A stretch of 64,000 nt of DNA from Anderseniella sp963759095 (lineage in GTDB: Bacteria > Pseudomonadota > Alphaproteobacteria > Rhizobiales > Aestuariivirgaceae). The stretch is taken from assembly GCA_963759095.1 (NCBI GenBank), contig CAVWYF010000037.1, positions 32,400 to 96,399 of the forward strand, in the 5' to 3' direction. Numbering within the stretch: the stretch's first letter is position 1; every line of letters begins with the position of its first letter. Positions 1 to 10,242 of the stretch are shown in pieces. The translations under genes were made by a program, and so were the position numbers. The notes under the pieces are model-generated. The model searched no databases, was not told the origin of the DNA, and was given only the letters and a program-made list of their open reading frames with translations.

Positions 1-1216
1 GGGTAATCGTCTCAGACCCGTCGGTATCGGAAAGCGCCGTGGTCACCGGAACCGCTATTGCGGTGTCCTCGTTACCCGTACCTGCACCAGACCCCGACGG
101 CGCATCGGCAACCGCTGCCACCAGCAGTTCATGACTGCCCGTCGTGGTGGCCGTATCCACACCATCATCCGTCACCGTCACCGCAACCGACAATGTAACA
201 TTGCTGTCATCGTCCGGCGCACTCGTATAGGCAAAACTGTCGAGCGTGGCCCTGATGTCTGCTTCCGGCCCGGTAATCGAAAAACCCCCGGCAATCGCCG
301 TCACCACAGCTGTACCGGCAGCGGTATAAGTAATCGCTGCACCTGCCGGCACACCGGTCACATCAACCTGCGAGACAACCTCGGACCCGTCCGTATCCAC
401 AAGGCCATACACAATGTCCGTGCCGAACACACCGGCCACATCTTCGTTGACCGCGGAATTACCAGAAGACACCGTCGGCGCATCGGCAACCGCTGCAACC
501 ACAACATCAAAGGGTGCTGATGTTTCGGCTGCATCCGCGTTGGCCGTTTCTGTCGAAATAACCACCAGCGTCAGCGGTATGGTGCCATGGAAATGCAAAG
601 GTGGTGTAATCGTCAGGCCGGCAAGCTCGGCCGGTGTCAGCAGAACGCTGCCGTCCGGCTGCACAGTACCAGCCGACAGCACTGCGCCCGCTGGCAACCC
701 TTCAATGCGATAGGTGAGCGTTTCAGAACCATCGGTATCCGCCAGGGTGCCGCCAAGGCCATTCAACGGGATCGGGGTATCTTCGTCACCCGCAGCATTG
801 GCGACAATAGGAACAGGCGCATCGGCAACCGGCGTGACATCGACCGGGTGCGTTGCAGTCTGCGTCGCCATGGACCCGTCTGCATCGGTGACCGTAACAG
901 CAACGGTAAGATTGAAGTCATCGCCGGAGTCGTCTGGTGGCGTGATGGCGAATGTATCAAGCGTGGCGCGAATGGCCGCCTCGCTGCCGGTGATGGCAAA
1001 CCCTCCGGCAATCGCCGTGACAGTGGCACCGGCAGCAGCCGTATAGGTGACATTGGCACCCGTCGGGACCCCGGTGATTGCCACCTCACTGACCGCTTCA
1101 GACCCGTCCGTATCGGTCGGCGCATAAGTAATCTGAGGCCCGAAGGTGACAGCCGTGTCCTCATCCGTGGCCGATGATCCACCAACAACGGACGGCGTAT
1201 CAGCCTGCGCATCGAC
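1..1216. repeat. Copy 1 of a long intragenic duplication (609-codon spacing)
   Basis: Bases 1-1216 match 1828-3045 almost base for base, with an offset of 1827 bases (609 codons). A few substitutions separate the copies (for example around 945-975 against 2775-2805), so this is a real duplication rather than an assembly echo. The left end lies outside the window. Confidence 0.9.
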
Positions 1217-4200
1217 AACAATATCAAACGGCAAGGAGCTTTCCGCTGTATCCCCATTGGCCCCTTCCGTGGCGATGGAGACCAGCGTCAGCGGGATCGT
1301 GCCGTGGAAGTTCGTCGGTGGCGTGAATGTCAGCGTGGCAAGTTCGGCCGGTGTCAGCAGAACCGAACCATCCGGCTGAACAGCACCTGCAGACAGCACC
1401 GCACCGGCAGGCAGGCCCTCAATCCGATACGAAAGCGCCTCCGATCCGTCCGTATCGGCAAGCCCGCCGCCGAGACCCGAAAGCGCAACCGTGGTGTCTT
1501 CTTCCGTCGCAAACGATCCTGCCCCGACCGTCACCGACGGCGTGTCAGCAACGGCATTGACCGTCACCGGCACCGTGAACGTGGTGTCAGCCGACAGTGT
1601 ATCAACCTCACCGCCAACCGGTGATGTCTCACTGGAGGTCAGGGTCACAGACAGCGTGAAGTCGGCATCGGAATCAGCCGGCGGGGTCGCTGTCATCGCC
1701 GCAAGCGCTGCATCAATCTGTGCCGGCGTGCCGGTAATCGTCCAGTCCTGACCAACTTGAACAACACTTGCTCCAGACCCGGCAAAGCCGCCCAGAACAA
1801 CTCCTGCCGGAGCCGTCACAACAGCCTGGGTAATCGTCTCAGACCCGTCGGTATCGGAAAGCGCCGTGGTCACCGGAACCGCTATTGCGGTGTCCTCGTT
1901 ACCCGTACCTGCACCAGACCCCGACGGCGCATCGGCAACCGCTGCCACCAGCAGTTCATGACTGCCCGTCGTGGTGGCCGTATCCACACCATCATCCGTC
2001 ACCGTCACCGCAACCGACAATGTAACATTGCTGTCATCGTCCGGCGCACTCGTATAGGCAAAACTGTCGAGCGTGGCCCTGATGTCTGCTTCCGGCCCGG
2101 TAATCGAAAAACCCCCCGGCAATCGCCGTCACCACAGCTGTACCGGCAGCGGTATAAGTAATCGCTGCACCTGCCGGCACACCAGTCACATCAACCTGCG
2201 AGACAACCTCGGACCCGTCCGTATCCACAAGGCCATACACAATGTCCGTGCCGAACACACCGGCCACATCTTCGTTGACCGCGGAATTACCAGAAGACAC
2301 CGTCGGCGCATCGGCAACCGCTGCAACCACAACATCAAAGGGTGCTGATGTTTCGGCTGCATCCGCGTTGGCCGTTTCTGTCGAAATAACCACCAGCGTC
2401 AGCGGTATGGTGCCATGGAAATGCAAAGGTGGTGTAATCGTCAGGCCGGCAAGCTCGGCCGGTGTCAGCAGAACGCTGCCGTCCGGCTGCACAGTACCAG
2501 CCGACAGCACTGCGCCCGCTGGCAACCCTTCAATGCGATAGGTGAGCGTTTCAGAACCATCGGTATCCGCCAGGGTGCCGCCAAGGCCATTCAACGGGAT
2601 CGGGGTATCTTCGTCACCCGCAGCATTGGCGACAATAGGAACAGGCGCATCGGCAACCGGCGTGACATCGACCGGGTGCGTTGCAGTCTGCGTCGCCATG
2701 GACCCGTCTGCATCGGTGACCGTAACAGCAACGGTAAGATTGAAGTCATCGCCGGAGTCGTCTGGTGGCGTGATGGCAAACGTGTCCAGCGTGGCACGAA
2801 TCGCCGCCTCGCTGCCGGTGATGGCAAACCCTCCGGCAATCGCCGTGACAGTGGCACCGGCAGCAGCCGTATAGGTGACATTGGCACCCGTCGGGACCCC
2901 GGTGATTGCCACCTCACTGACCGCTTCAGACCCGTCCGTATCGGTCGGCGCATAAGTAATCTGAGGCCCGAAGGTGACAGCCAGTGTCCTCATCCGTGGC
3001 CGATGATCCACCAACAACGGACGGCGTATCAGCCTGCGCATCGACCACAATGGAGAAGGGAACAGTTGTTACAGCCGTATCGCCATTGCCAGTCTCCGTA
3101 GCAGTCGCGGTAATCTCCAGATCGATCGTTCCATGCCAGTCTGCCGGCGGCGTGAACACAAGGTTGGGAACATCCCCCGGGTCAACGGACCAGACACCGG
3201 GTGATATCTCCGTACCGGCTGAGAGGCTCGCACCAGCCGGGACTCCACTGATAGTGACAGCAATCGTTTCGGAGCCATCCTGATCCACAAGATCTGCAGA
3301 CAGACCGCTCAAGGCGACAGGCGTATCCTCCTCGGTAGTTGTCGAGAAAGCCGTTATGGCGGGGGCATCAGCCACCGGCACTATGACGATCTCGACCTGC
3401 TCGACGGTGACGGTACCGCTGGCAGGGTCAGTGACCGTATATTCGAACGTCACCGTGCCGGAAAAATTTTCATCAGGCGTAAATGTGAACGTTCCATCCG
3501 GATTCAGGACAAGCGTGCCGTTCTCGGGCAGCAGGTCGCCGACCGCAAACACCGCTCCCGCATTTGGCAGCGTATCGTTTTCAGCCAGGTCCCCGGAAAC
3601 AATCGTGTCCTCGTTGCCGGAGAACAGGTCTGTGACGGTGGTCGGGCTCTGCACGGCCCCGTCCACCGGATCGATCACCGTGAAAACGGTTGGGTCTATG
3701 CCGTTGAGATAATCTTCATCCGGCAAGGGTGGTAAATGAGCAATGTCAGGTCCGACACCGGCGTTTACGCGCCCGAACAAATTGGCAAACGTCGTAAGCT
3801 GAACGGAAACCGCAAAATAGGCAGAAGCTGGCGCAAGCGGATCCAGATGGGTCAGCAATGTACCATCGTTACTGTCGGCAAGTTTGTAGAGGCCATCATC
3901 GATGGCGCCGGCGCTGTTTGAGTCTATCGAGTCAGCCTGACCTGTCGGGGTCGTTACAGCGGCCATGAAGCCTGACTGCAATTCGTCATTCAAATCGGCC
4001 AGCTGAACCAGGCCGGCCTTATCCGCCAAGGAGACCAGCAGAGCCGGATCGTCGTTCAAGGCATCAACCAGTCTTTCGGGAGATATTCCTGCAGCGGCCA
4101 ACAAAGCTTCGCTTCCGGCAATCCTGACCACCCAGCCATCACCGGACAACACAAGCTCGCCAGTCTCATTGAGCGCAAAGCCTCCGTTGACCCCTTTTTT

Positions 4201-4287
4201 TGTCTCCACTGCGACCCCGACCAATTGGGTAAGGGTAGCAGGTGTCAAAGTGACGACAATATCGGAACGGTCGGGAACATCGAGCAT
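1..4287 (-). CDS. Giant tandem-repeat (VCBS/cadherin-like, 'tandem-95') surface protein, partial, with two frameshifts
   Basis: The 5' end is at 4287 (ATG, with GGTGAG about 10 bases upstream; an in-frame TTG at 4305 is an alternative) and the gene leaves the window at base 1. The first ~200 residues form an acidic non-repeat region; after that come ~100-residue Ig/cadherin-like repeats, each opening with an N/D-E-D-T motif (for example SGNEDTIVSGDLAEND) and containing DTDGSE and GTIPLTL-type strands. Acidic residues, repeats and near-absence of Cys fit a secreted adhesin or biofilm protein, usually exported by type I secretion; the C-terminal signal would lie outside the window. The frame shifts near 2112 (an extra C in a C-run) and near 2983 (an extra A). 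The sister repeat copy has neither insertion, so the indels are probably sequence errors. Family assignment is firm; ligand and function are unknown. Confidence 0.85.
1828..3045. repeat. Copy 2 of the long intragenic duplication
   Basis: This is the second copy of the block at 1-1216. It carries one extra C near 2112 and one extra A near 2983, both of which break the reading frame that stays open in copy 1. Homology stops at about 3045, where the following repeat domain diverges. Confidence 0.9.
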
Positions 4288-4650
4288 AGCAGCTGGTCTC
4301 ACCAAGATTCACACGGAAACAGGGACGCAACTGACTCTCGCTCGCAGATCGCTAGGATTAGTGGGAGCCGACTAACATAGAATATGTGATTCGTGTGGAA
4401 CACTATTCCAATATTCTTGCATTTTATTCGTTTAGATTAAAATATTGATCCGTACAGAAATCTTATAAATGTTCAATAATTCAGAATGCTGATTGGTTTT
4501 CTTGCCAACCTTGCGTAATATTATTAACCCATCAGTACATTATTACTTTCAGTCGAAAAACTGCCGCTAACACGAGGGCATTGACAAATTAACTCGCTGG
4601 ATCAGACTTTCCAATGGCGTTAGCGTCGTTGGATGACACAGATTTCCTAA
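4288..4650. other. A+T-rich intergenic region upstream of the giant surface protein
   Basis: About 360 bases, clearly richer in A+T than the flanks, with no convincing gene on either strand. It should hold the promoter of the minus-strand surface protein, but I cannot point to a specific -35/-10 pair with confidence. Confidence 0.4.
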
Positions 4651-4983
4651 AAGCGACATCGGTTTCCACCAGCGATTATCCAACATGCGGTTTGGCTGTA
4701 TTTTCGGTTCACATTGAGCTTTCGCGATGTGGAAGAGCTTCTCGCAGAACGTGGATTGGACGTTTCCTATGAAAGCATCCGATGCTGGGTTCTTAAGTTC
4801 GGGAAACAATATGCCCGGCGGATTGATCAAGATAGGCCTCGCCCAAGTTGCCGGTGGCATCTTGATGAGGTGTTTGTCACGATCAGCGGCAAACGGATGT
4901 ATCTGTGGCGTGCCGTTGACGATGAAGGCGAGGTTCTGGAAGTTCTGGTTCAATCACGCCGGAACAAGAAGGCTGCACTGAAG
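4651..4983 (+). pseudogene. IS6-family transposase remnant
   Basis: Translation from 4651 gives the IS6-type start region KRHRFPPAIIQHAVWLYFRF, followed by LSFRDVEELLAERGLDVSYE and WHLDEVFVTISGKRMYLWRA, the zinc-finger/first-DDE-Asp part of IS6 transposases. A stop codon lies directly before the Lys-Arg-His-Arg start and no ATG is in place. After the residues KKAALK the protein leaves the family pattern and stops at 5049. IS6 transposases are about 230-240 residues; only about 110 remain and the second Asp and the Glu are missing, so the element is dead. Confidence 0.8.
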
Positions 4984-5081
4984 CGACACGGCCATCTTGC
5001 ACAATCAAAAGTTATGATCTTGATGAATGTACCGCCTGACTTTCGGTAACGATTCCAGTAATTGAAACCCAATATGACTGG

Positions 5082-5275
5082 ATCCCTGCTATAGGAAACG
5101 GTTTCCCTGATACTCAAAAATGGTTCCCTGTAATGCAAATTAATTTCCCTGTTAAGATTTTTAGGGAAATCCATACGTAACACACTGTATTCAAAGTAGT
5201 TTTTGTGGTGGTAAAAACCTAAAACAGCCCTATTTTACAAAAATTCCCTGTATTTTCCCGGTAGAACAGGGAAAT
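5082..5275. repeat. Cluster of TTCCCTG motifs in both orientations
   Basis: TTCCCTG occurs at 5103, 5124, 5145 and 5244, and its complement CAGGGAA at 5267, with near matches at 5082 and 5163. The spacing is roughly 21 bases for the first three. The region has no gene. It abuts the broken end of the IS6 remnant. The rest of 4984-5521 shows nothing else I can support. Confidence 0.55.
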
Positions 5276-5521
5276 GACACGTGAGACGAGTTCGCACAGG
5301 ACTAACGGCAAGGATTACGAGCAGCTGTTCCATGGTTTTGTATTTTATACGAATGCCGTGTCACGTTCATAACAGCTTGATTTCAAAGTTAATAATGATG
5401 TTTATACTGAAATCTGTTGGCAGTCAGATAAGGGTCTTTTTTGCACGTGTGGCAACCATTCGTTAGCCGAATGAACAGTTTTCAATTCACCTGCACCATA
5501 GCCGTCTTGTATAAGCTTGCT

Positions 5522-5830
5522 ATGAACAACAGACGAAATTCCCACCCGCGCTACGACGTCCGCCGTCCAGTCAACCTGTTGATTGGCGACAATGGATGTC
5601 GTGTGTTCTGCGAATTGAAAGACATGAGTTTGACGGGCGCAAGGCTTACGTCGGTTCCACTGAGATATGTGCCTCAGACGTTCAAGATACTAATCCCCAG
5701 CGAGAACGTTGTGTTGCCCTGCAGGCTGCGCTGGATCGAAGGTAAAGAGCTGGGCGTTCAATTTATCGGGGACCCTGATTACCGTCACAACATCTACGAC
5801 GAGCATCAGGTCACGATCGGCGCCATATGA
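5522..5830 (+). CDS. PilZ-domain protein
   Basis: A 102-residue single-domain protein. The N-terminal basic stretch MNNRRNSHPRYDVRRPV carries the Arg-rich switch, and KDMSLTGARL matches the (D/N)xSxxG motif of c-di-GMP-binding PilZ domains. Both halves of the ligand site are therefore present. The likely role is a small c-di-GMP-responsive adaptor, with no attached output domain. I chose the ATG at 5522 because the upstream in-frame extension has no family resemblance. No operon partner is visible. Its location next to a large surface adhesin gene is suggestive, but no link is shown. Confidence 0.8.
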   Translation: MNNRRNSHPRYDVRRPVNLLIGDNGCRVFCELKDMSLTGARLTSVPLRYVPQTFKILIPSENVVLPCRLRWIEGKELGVQFIGDPDYRHNIYDEHQVTIGAI

Positions 5831-6242
5831 ACCGCGGTCCTGAACCGCCTGGAGACGCCTGACGGCGCCGCAGACAGTTGATGTGATTTCTACTCCACCG
5901 GGAGGCAAAGTCTGAACCGGCTTGGCGACAACGGCTCAATGGCAACATGGAGCCGTTTTTTCGTGGCGCGCAAACCTGGCGCTGCCTGGTGTAGCCCGCA
6001 AGTCGACCTGCCGGTTGGCTCTTTCCAGGTCGCGGGACATTTTCTCCAATCTCAAGATGTGGTTTTTACTTCCATTTGGTATAAAAAACCCTTGTTCACG
6101 ACACCCGAGTCAGGCATCTTCCGATACGTAAGCTCAATCTAAGGTTGAGCTTATTGTAAGTTCACGTACTAAAAGGGTGCATTCTGAAGACATTTCACTG
6201 GGGGGCAATCATGATGCTGATCCGCCACTGAAGAGGTCGTTA
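5831..6242. other. Intergenic region, no gene recognised
   Basis: About 410 bases between the PilZ gene and the TAXI protein gene. Short open frames here have no recognisable content. The TAXI gene promoter should lie within it. Confidence 0.4.
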
Positions 6243-7436
6243 ATGCTTTACCTAAAAGTCACCGAAACTCCCAAACTCAAGTCCTGTATCCTGCTTGCCG
6301 CAGGTCTCTGGTTGATCGTGCTCACGGCGCTGAGCACCGGATCCGCCGGGGCGCAAAGCCAGTCAGAAAATGCCATCCGCCAAAAAGCAAACGCTGGTAC
6401 CGTGACACTCATCACCGGTGGCGTGGACGGCGTTTCCAACACTTATCAGCAATTAGCCAGCGATCTTGCTAGCGTTCTTGATGTCAAAAGCGAGCTGCGT
6501 GTGTTGCCGGTCATTGGCTACGGATCGCTGCAGAATATTGAAGATCTGCTTTTTCTGAAGGGCATCGATGTCGGCATGGTTCATTCCGATGTGATGCGGC
6601 ATATGGAGCAGCGCGGCATACTGCCCGGCGCCAAAAACAGGCTCAAATACATCACCAAATTGTATGATGAACAGCTGCATATTCTGGCCAATACAAAATA
6701 CACCGACATCAAACAACTGAACGGACAAACCGTTATCGTTGGACGGCCGGGCAGCGGCAACGAGATGAGCGCGCTGACGCTGCTCCGCGATCTCCGCCTG
6801 AATGTCAAATTCATCCATGTCGAGTTCGACGAAGGTGTGAAACAAGTGAGTGACGGCAGGGCTGCTGCCATGGTTGTGGTGACGCGCAAGCCATCGTCTA
6901 AGCTGCGCAAGATCAAGGCGAATTCCGGTTTGCATTTTTTACCGGTGCCAATGACCAAGACCGTTTTGCGGACCTATTTTCCGGATCCGTTGACTGCCGA
7001 GGATTATCCAAACCTGGTGGCGCCGGGCAAATCTGTCGAAACCGCCAGAATGGCAGCCGTACTTGCGGTATACAACTGGCAAGACAAATCCCTGCGCTAT
7101 GCAAATGTCACCAAATTCATCAGGACATTCATCGACAAACTCGACCAACTCGCCCAGGCATCCCGCAAGGATGTGTGGCAGAAGCTGGACTTCACCGGAA
7201 AGGTCAAGGGTTGGCAGCAATACGAGCCGGCAGCGAACATCATCCGCAGGGCCGTCGCGTCGCGTCAGACAGTCGCTCCCAGACTTCAGTCGAGGATCAA
7301 GAAAAACACGGAATTTGCAGCGTTTGTGAAACTGGTCCAGTCGACTTCAAGCAAGAAATACTCTCCGGAGGAGCTCTTGAAGCTTTACCTCAGTTACAAG
7401 GACTGGTCGCAAACGAGTAGTGCTCAGAACCAATGA
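6243..7436 (+). CDS. TAXI-family periplasmic solute-binding protein, without a TRAP permease nearby
   Basis: A 397-residue protein. The start at 6243 has GAGGT five bases upstream. A signal peptide (LAAGLWLIVLTALSTGSAGA) ends near residue 37. The mature part begins with VTLITGGVDGVSNTYQQLAS, typical of TAXI (TRAP-associated extracytoplasmic immunogenic) proteins, and contains the GRPGSGNEMSA ligand-site segment. TAXI proteins normally deliver carboxylates or similar ligands to a fused DctQM permease. No permease gene lies within several kb on either side, so it is an orphan binding protein that may serve a distant permease or a sensory role. A hairpin terminator follows directly. Confidence 0.8.
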   Translation: MLYLKVTETPKLKSCILLAAGLWLIVLTALSTGSAGAQSQSENAIRQKANAGTVTLITGGVDGVSNTYQQLASDLASVLDVKSELRVLPVIGYGSLQNIEDLLFLKGIDVGMVHSDVMRHMEQRGILPGAKNRLKYITKLYDEQLHILANTKYTDIKQLNGQTVIVGRPGSGNEMSALTLLRDLRLNVKFIHVEFDEGVKQVSDGRAAAMVVVTRKPSSKLRKIKANSGLHFLPVPMTKTVLRTYFPDPLTAEDYPNLVAPGKSVETARMAAVLAVYNWQDKSLRYANVTKFIRTFIDKLDQLAQASRKDVWQKLDFTGKVKGWQQYEPAANIIRRAVASRQTVAPRLQSRIKKNTEFAAFVKLVQSTSSKKYSPEELLKLYLSYKDWSQTSSAQNQ

Positions 7437-7447
7437 CACCATGACGG

Positions 7448-7477
7448 GCGGGTCCGTGAGACCCGCTTGCTGATTTT
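7448..7477 (+). terminator. Probable terminator after the TAXI gene
   Basis: A perfect 7-bp stem GCGGGTC/GACCCGC (7448-7454 and 7460-7466) with a five-base loop, followed by a T-rich stretch (TTGCTGATTTT). It lies 11 bases after the TAXI stop codon. Confidence 0.6.
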
Positions 7478-7644
7478 ATAAAACCCGCCAGCCACGCCGG
7501 CCTGGGCTTTTGAGCTCAGGCGGGCACGGTCAAGTTGCAAATGAAAGGCCTTCACAGCCTCGCATTGGATGACACGGCCTTTAACGGAACACTAAGGCTG
7601 CCGCAGTACCTTCATCGCTTGATCTGGTAGTAAGGGACGGCATC

Positions 7645-9936
7645 ATGCAAGCGGTAGGTGTATCATTGTATCAACGGGCGTTGACGGCGCTGCGGTTCAA
7701 ATCCGTGGTGCTGTACGCCTTTGCCTCAACGCTGTTTGTCAGTGCATTGTTGCTGTTTTCGGTCCAGCCGATGTTCGCAAAGATGGTTGTGCCGCAGCTT
7801 GGCGGTTCGCCATCCGTGTGGGCTGTCGCCATGTGTTTTTTTCAGGCCGTGCTGTTGCTGGGCTACTGCTATGCCCACACCCTGACCAGATTTTTCGGCG
7901 CACGCCTTGCGGTAGCCATTCACCTGGCTGTCTGTGCATCGGCCTTTATCTTCCTGCCCATTGGGCTCGCGCCGGGTTGGGACACCCCTCCCGGTGAATA
8001 CACACAAATCTGGCTGCTCGGACTATTTGCCGTTTCTGTTGGCTGGCCATTCTTTGCCGTATCGGCCAACGCCCCGCTTTTGCAGGCATGGTTTGCCCGT
8101 ACCGGTCACCCCCATGCACGCGATCCCTATTTTCTCTACGGCGCCAGCAATATCGGGTCCATGGCCGCTCTGCTTAGCTACCCAGTCGTCATTGAGCCGC
8201 TGATCGGTCTTGCAGATCAGGCAACCACATGGGCGACCGGCTTTGTCATCCTTTCGGTCATGATCGCCCTGTCCGGCTTGCTGCTGCTGGCCAACCGTGA
8301 GACAGAGAGCAAAACCCAGACCGGAACCGTTGCCGACGTTGCCATGCCTCATCCCACGGCAGCACAACGCGTCATCTGGATCGCCCTTGCCTTTGTCCCG
8401 TCCGGCCTGCTGGTGGCTTTCACCACTCACATCACCACCGATGTGGCCTCTGCTCCGTTTTTGTGGATCGGCCCGCTGGCACTGTACCTTCTGACCTACA
8501 TTCTGGTGTTCCGCGACCCGCCCAAACCATCAATGGCACTGTTGCTGAAACTGCAGCCGGTGTTTGTCGGTGCCGCCCTTATCAGCCTCGCAGGTTCCGG
8601 TCTGATGGTGTGGGCGGCCGGTGCTGTCGCGGGAACCGGCGCCTTTTTCACCATCGCCATGATCTGCCACCGGACCCTGTATGAACGCCGGCCTGATGTG
8701 GCCTATCTGACCGAATTCTACCTGTGGATGTCGCTGGGCGGCGTCCTCGGCGGCATTTTCACCGCTCTGCTGGCCCCGGCACTGTTCTCCATGGTCATCG
8801 AATATCCATTGCTGCTCCTGGCTGGCCTTCTGTGCCGCAGGGACGCCGTTGAAAGCACCATGGTGCGCTCGATCATTGCCCGGCCCGTCTTGTTCGCCGC
8901 CATTGCCATTGCCGCTTATGCGGCCAGTCAGCTTCTTGGCGCGGTGACGGCTTCTGCCGGGGCAGATCCGGTGCGCGCCGGTGTGGTCGCCATGGTTGCC
9001 GCCTGTGCCGTGGCTACCTTAATGGCCGGTGAACGTCTGATCCCGCTGGTCGCATCGGCGCTTGCGGTCATCGTATTGCTGCCGTCATCGGGCAAGCCCG
9101 AGCACATAGAGCGCAGTTTCTTCGGTGTGCACCGTGTGATTGACACCGCTGACGGCCAGTTCCGGCTTCTCAGCCACGGCACCACGGTACACGGAGCACA
9201 ACGCATCGATGGCGCCGGTCCGTCCGCATCTGCGCAGCCGGTGCCTGCCACATACTATCACCTGCAGGGGCCAATGGTCCGTATGGCTGCCGCTGCCCGC
9301 GCCAATCTTGCCCCCGGGGCCCGGTTACGCGCCGGCGTAGTAGGGCTGGGTGCTGGGGCGATTGCCTGCAATGCACGTGCAGGTGAAGACTGGCGCTTCT
9401 ATGAGATCGACCCGACGGTAGTGCGTATCGCGCAAGATCCAGCCTACTTCACCTTCATGTCTTCCTGCCAACCGGGTGAACAGGTCATCATCGGCGATGG
9501 CCGTCTGACTGTCGCACGCGAAGCCGATCGCCAGTTTGACTACCTGCTCATCGACGCTTTCTCGTCCGACACTATCCCCGTCCACCTGATGACCGTCGAA
9601 GCCATCCGCCTGTTCCTGTCCAAGGTGTCGGACAACGGTTTGTTGGTATTACATGTGTCAAATCGCTATCTCGACCTTGAGCCGGTGCTGGAAGCCGCCG
9701 TAGCCGAGATCGGAGGTTCGGTTGCAGGCGTGCGCATTTCCGACCGCACCCGCTCGGGAGAGTATGACGCCGCACCCTCGCAGGTGGTGGTCATTGCCCA
9801 CACCAGGCAGGCATTGGCCAAAATCGGTGACTGGGACGACGTCCGTCCATTCTCCGACCCCACAACGGCTGCCTGGACCGACGATTACTCCAACATTCTC
9901 AGTGCCCTGATCCGCAAGTTTTCGCTCAAGGAGTAA
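7645..9936 (+). CDS. Fused MFS-like membrane / spermidine synthase-like protein
   Basis: 763 residues in two parts. Residues ~20-480 are strongly hydrophobic with a dozen or more predicted membrane segments, beginning with FASTLFVSALLLFSVQPMFA, a hallmark of fused MFS/spermidine synthase proteins. Residues ~490-763 form a Rossmann-type methyltransferase/aminopropyltransferase domain with the glycine-rich loop VVGLGAGAI (about residue 565), an acidic YEIDP strand and LLIDAFSSD (about 637). The family is widespread in proteobacteria but its substrate is not established; polyamine synthesis should not be assumed. It appears to be monocistronic. Confidence 0.85.
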   Translation: MQAVGVSLYQRALTALRFKSVVLYAFASTLFVSALLLFSVQPMFAKMVVPQLGGSPSVWAVAMCFFQAVLLLGYCYAHTLTRFFGARLAVAIHLAVCASAFIFLPIGLAPGWDTPPGEYTQIWLLGLFAVSVGWPFFAVSANAPLLQAWFARTGHPHARDPYFLYGASNIGSMAALLSYPVVIEPLIGLADQATTWATGFVILSVMIALSGLLLLANRETESKTQTGTVADVAMPHPTAAQRVIWIALAFVPSGLLVAFTTHITTDVASAPFLWIGPLALYLLTYILVFRDPPKPSMALLLKLQPVFVGAALISLAGSGLMVWAAGAVAGTGAFFTIAMICHRTLYERRPDVAYLTEFYLWMSLGGVLGGIFTALLAPALFSMVIEYPLLLLAGLLCRRDAVESTMVRSIIARPVLFAAIAIAAYAASQLLGAVTASAGADPVRAGVVAMVAACAVATLMAGERLIPLVASALAVIVLLPSSGKPEHIERSFFGVHRVIDTADGQFRLLSHGTTVHGAQRIDGAGPSASAQPVPATYYHLQGPMVRMAAAARANLAPGARLRAGVVGLGAGAIACNARAGEDWRFYEIDPTVVRIAQDPAYFTFMSSCQPGEQVIIGDGRLTVAREADRQFDYLLIDAFSSDTIPVHLMTVEAIRLFLSKVSDNGLLVLHVSNRYLDLEPVLEAAVAEIGGSVAGVRISDRTRSGEYDAAPSQVVVIAHTRQALAKIGDWDDVRPFSDPTTAAWTDDYSNILSALIRKFSLKE

Positions 9937-10242
9937 ATACCGGGCGTTGCAACCTGCCATGCTCAAACCACTCCTTTTCGACCCGTCGAGAGCAGGCAGT
10001 TCATGGTCGGCGGCGTAATGACAAGCCACAAACAAAACCCGTGACGCTGCTGGTCGCGGGAAGAACCATGGGCTCAGGCCAGTGGCCGATCACATCTGTT
10101 TGGCGCTGATGGTCACAAAACAATAGATCACCACATTCCGGGGCTAAACACTTAGGATACTTTGATAATGAGGCATGCAGACTGGAACCACTTGCAAATC
10201 CATTCGGACCAAAAGTGTTACCCATGTCTTTGAAGCGATCAC
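9937..10242. other. Intergenic region between convergent genes
   Basis: About 305 bases between the 3' ends of two convergent genes. I see no gene and no clear hairpin terminator. Confidence 0.4.

Noticed and set aside
763..1257. Minus-strand open frame rich in Arg, Leu and Pro
   Set aside because: It is the wrong frame of the surface protein gene, whose true frame is open without a start or stop to the window edge.
131..3101. Several long plus-strand open frames (Arg/His-rich) across the giant repeat gene
   Set aside because: They repeat with the same spacing as the minus-strand repeats and have the composition of antisense shadows; the minus-strand frame gives clear Ig/cadherin-like repeats.
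7645..9936. Calling the fused membrane protein a true spermidine synthase
   Set aside because: The SAM-type domain is only distantly related and is fused to a large membrane part; polyamine synthesis is not supported by sequence alone.
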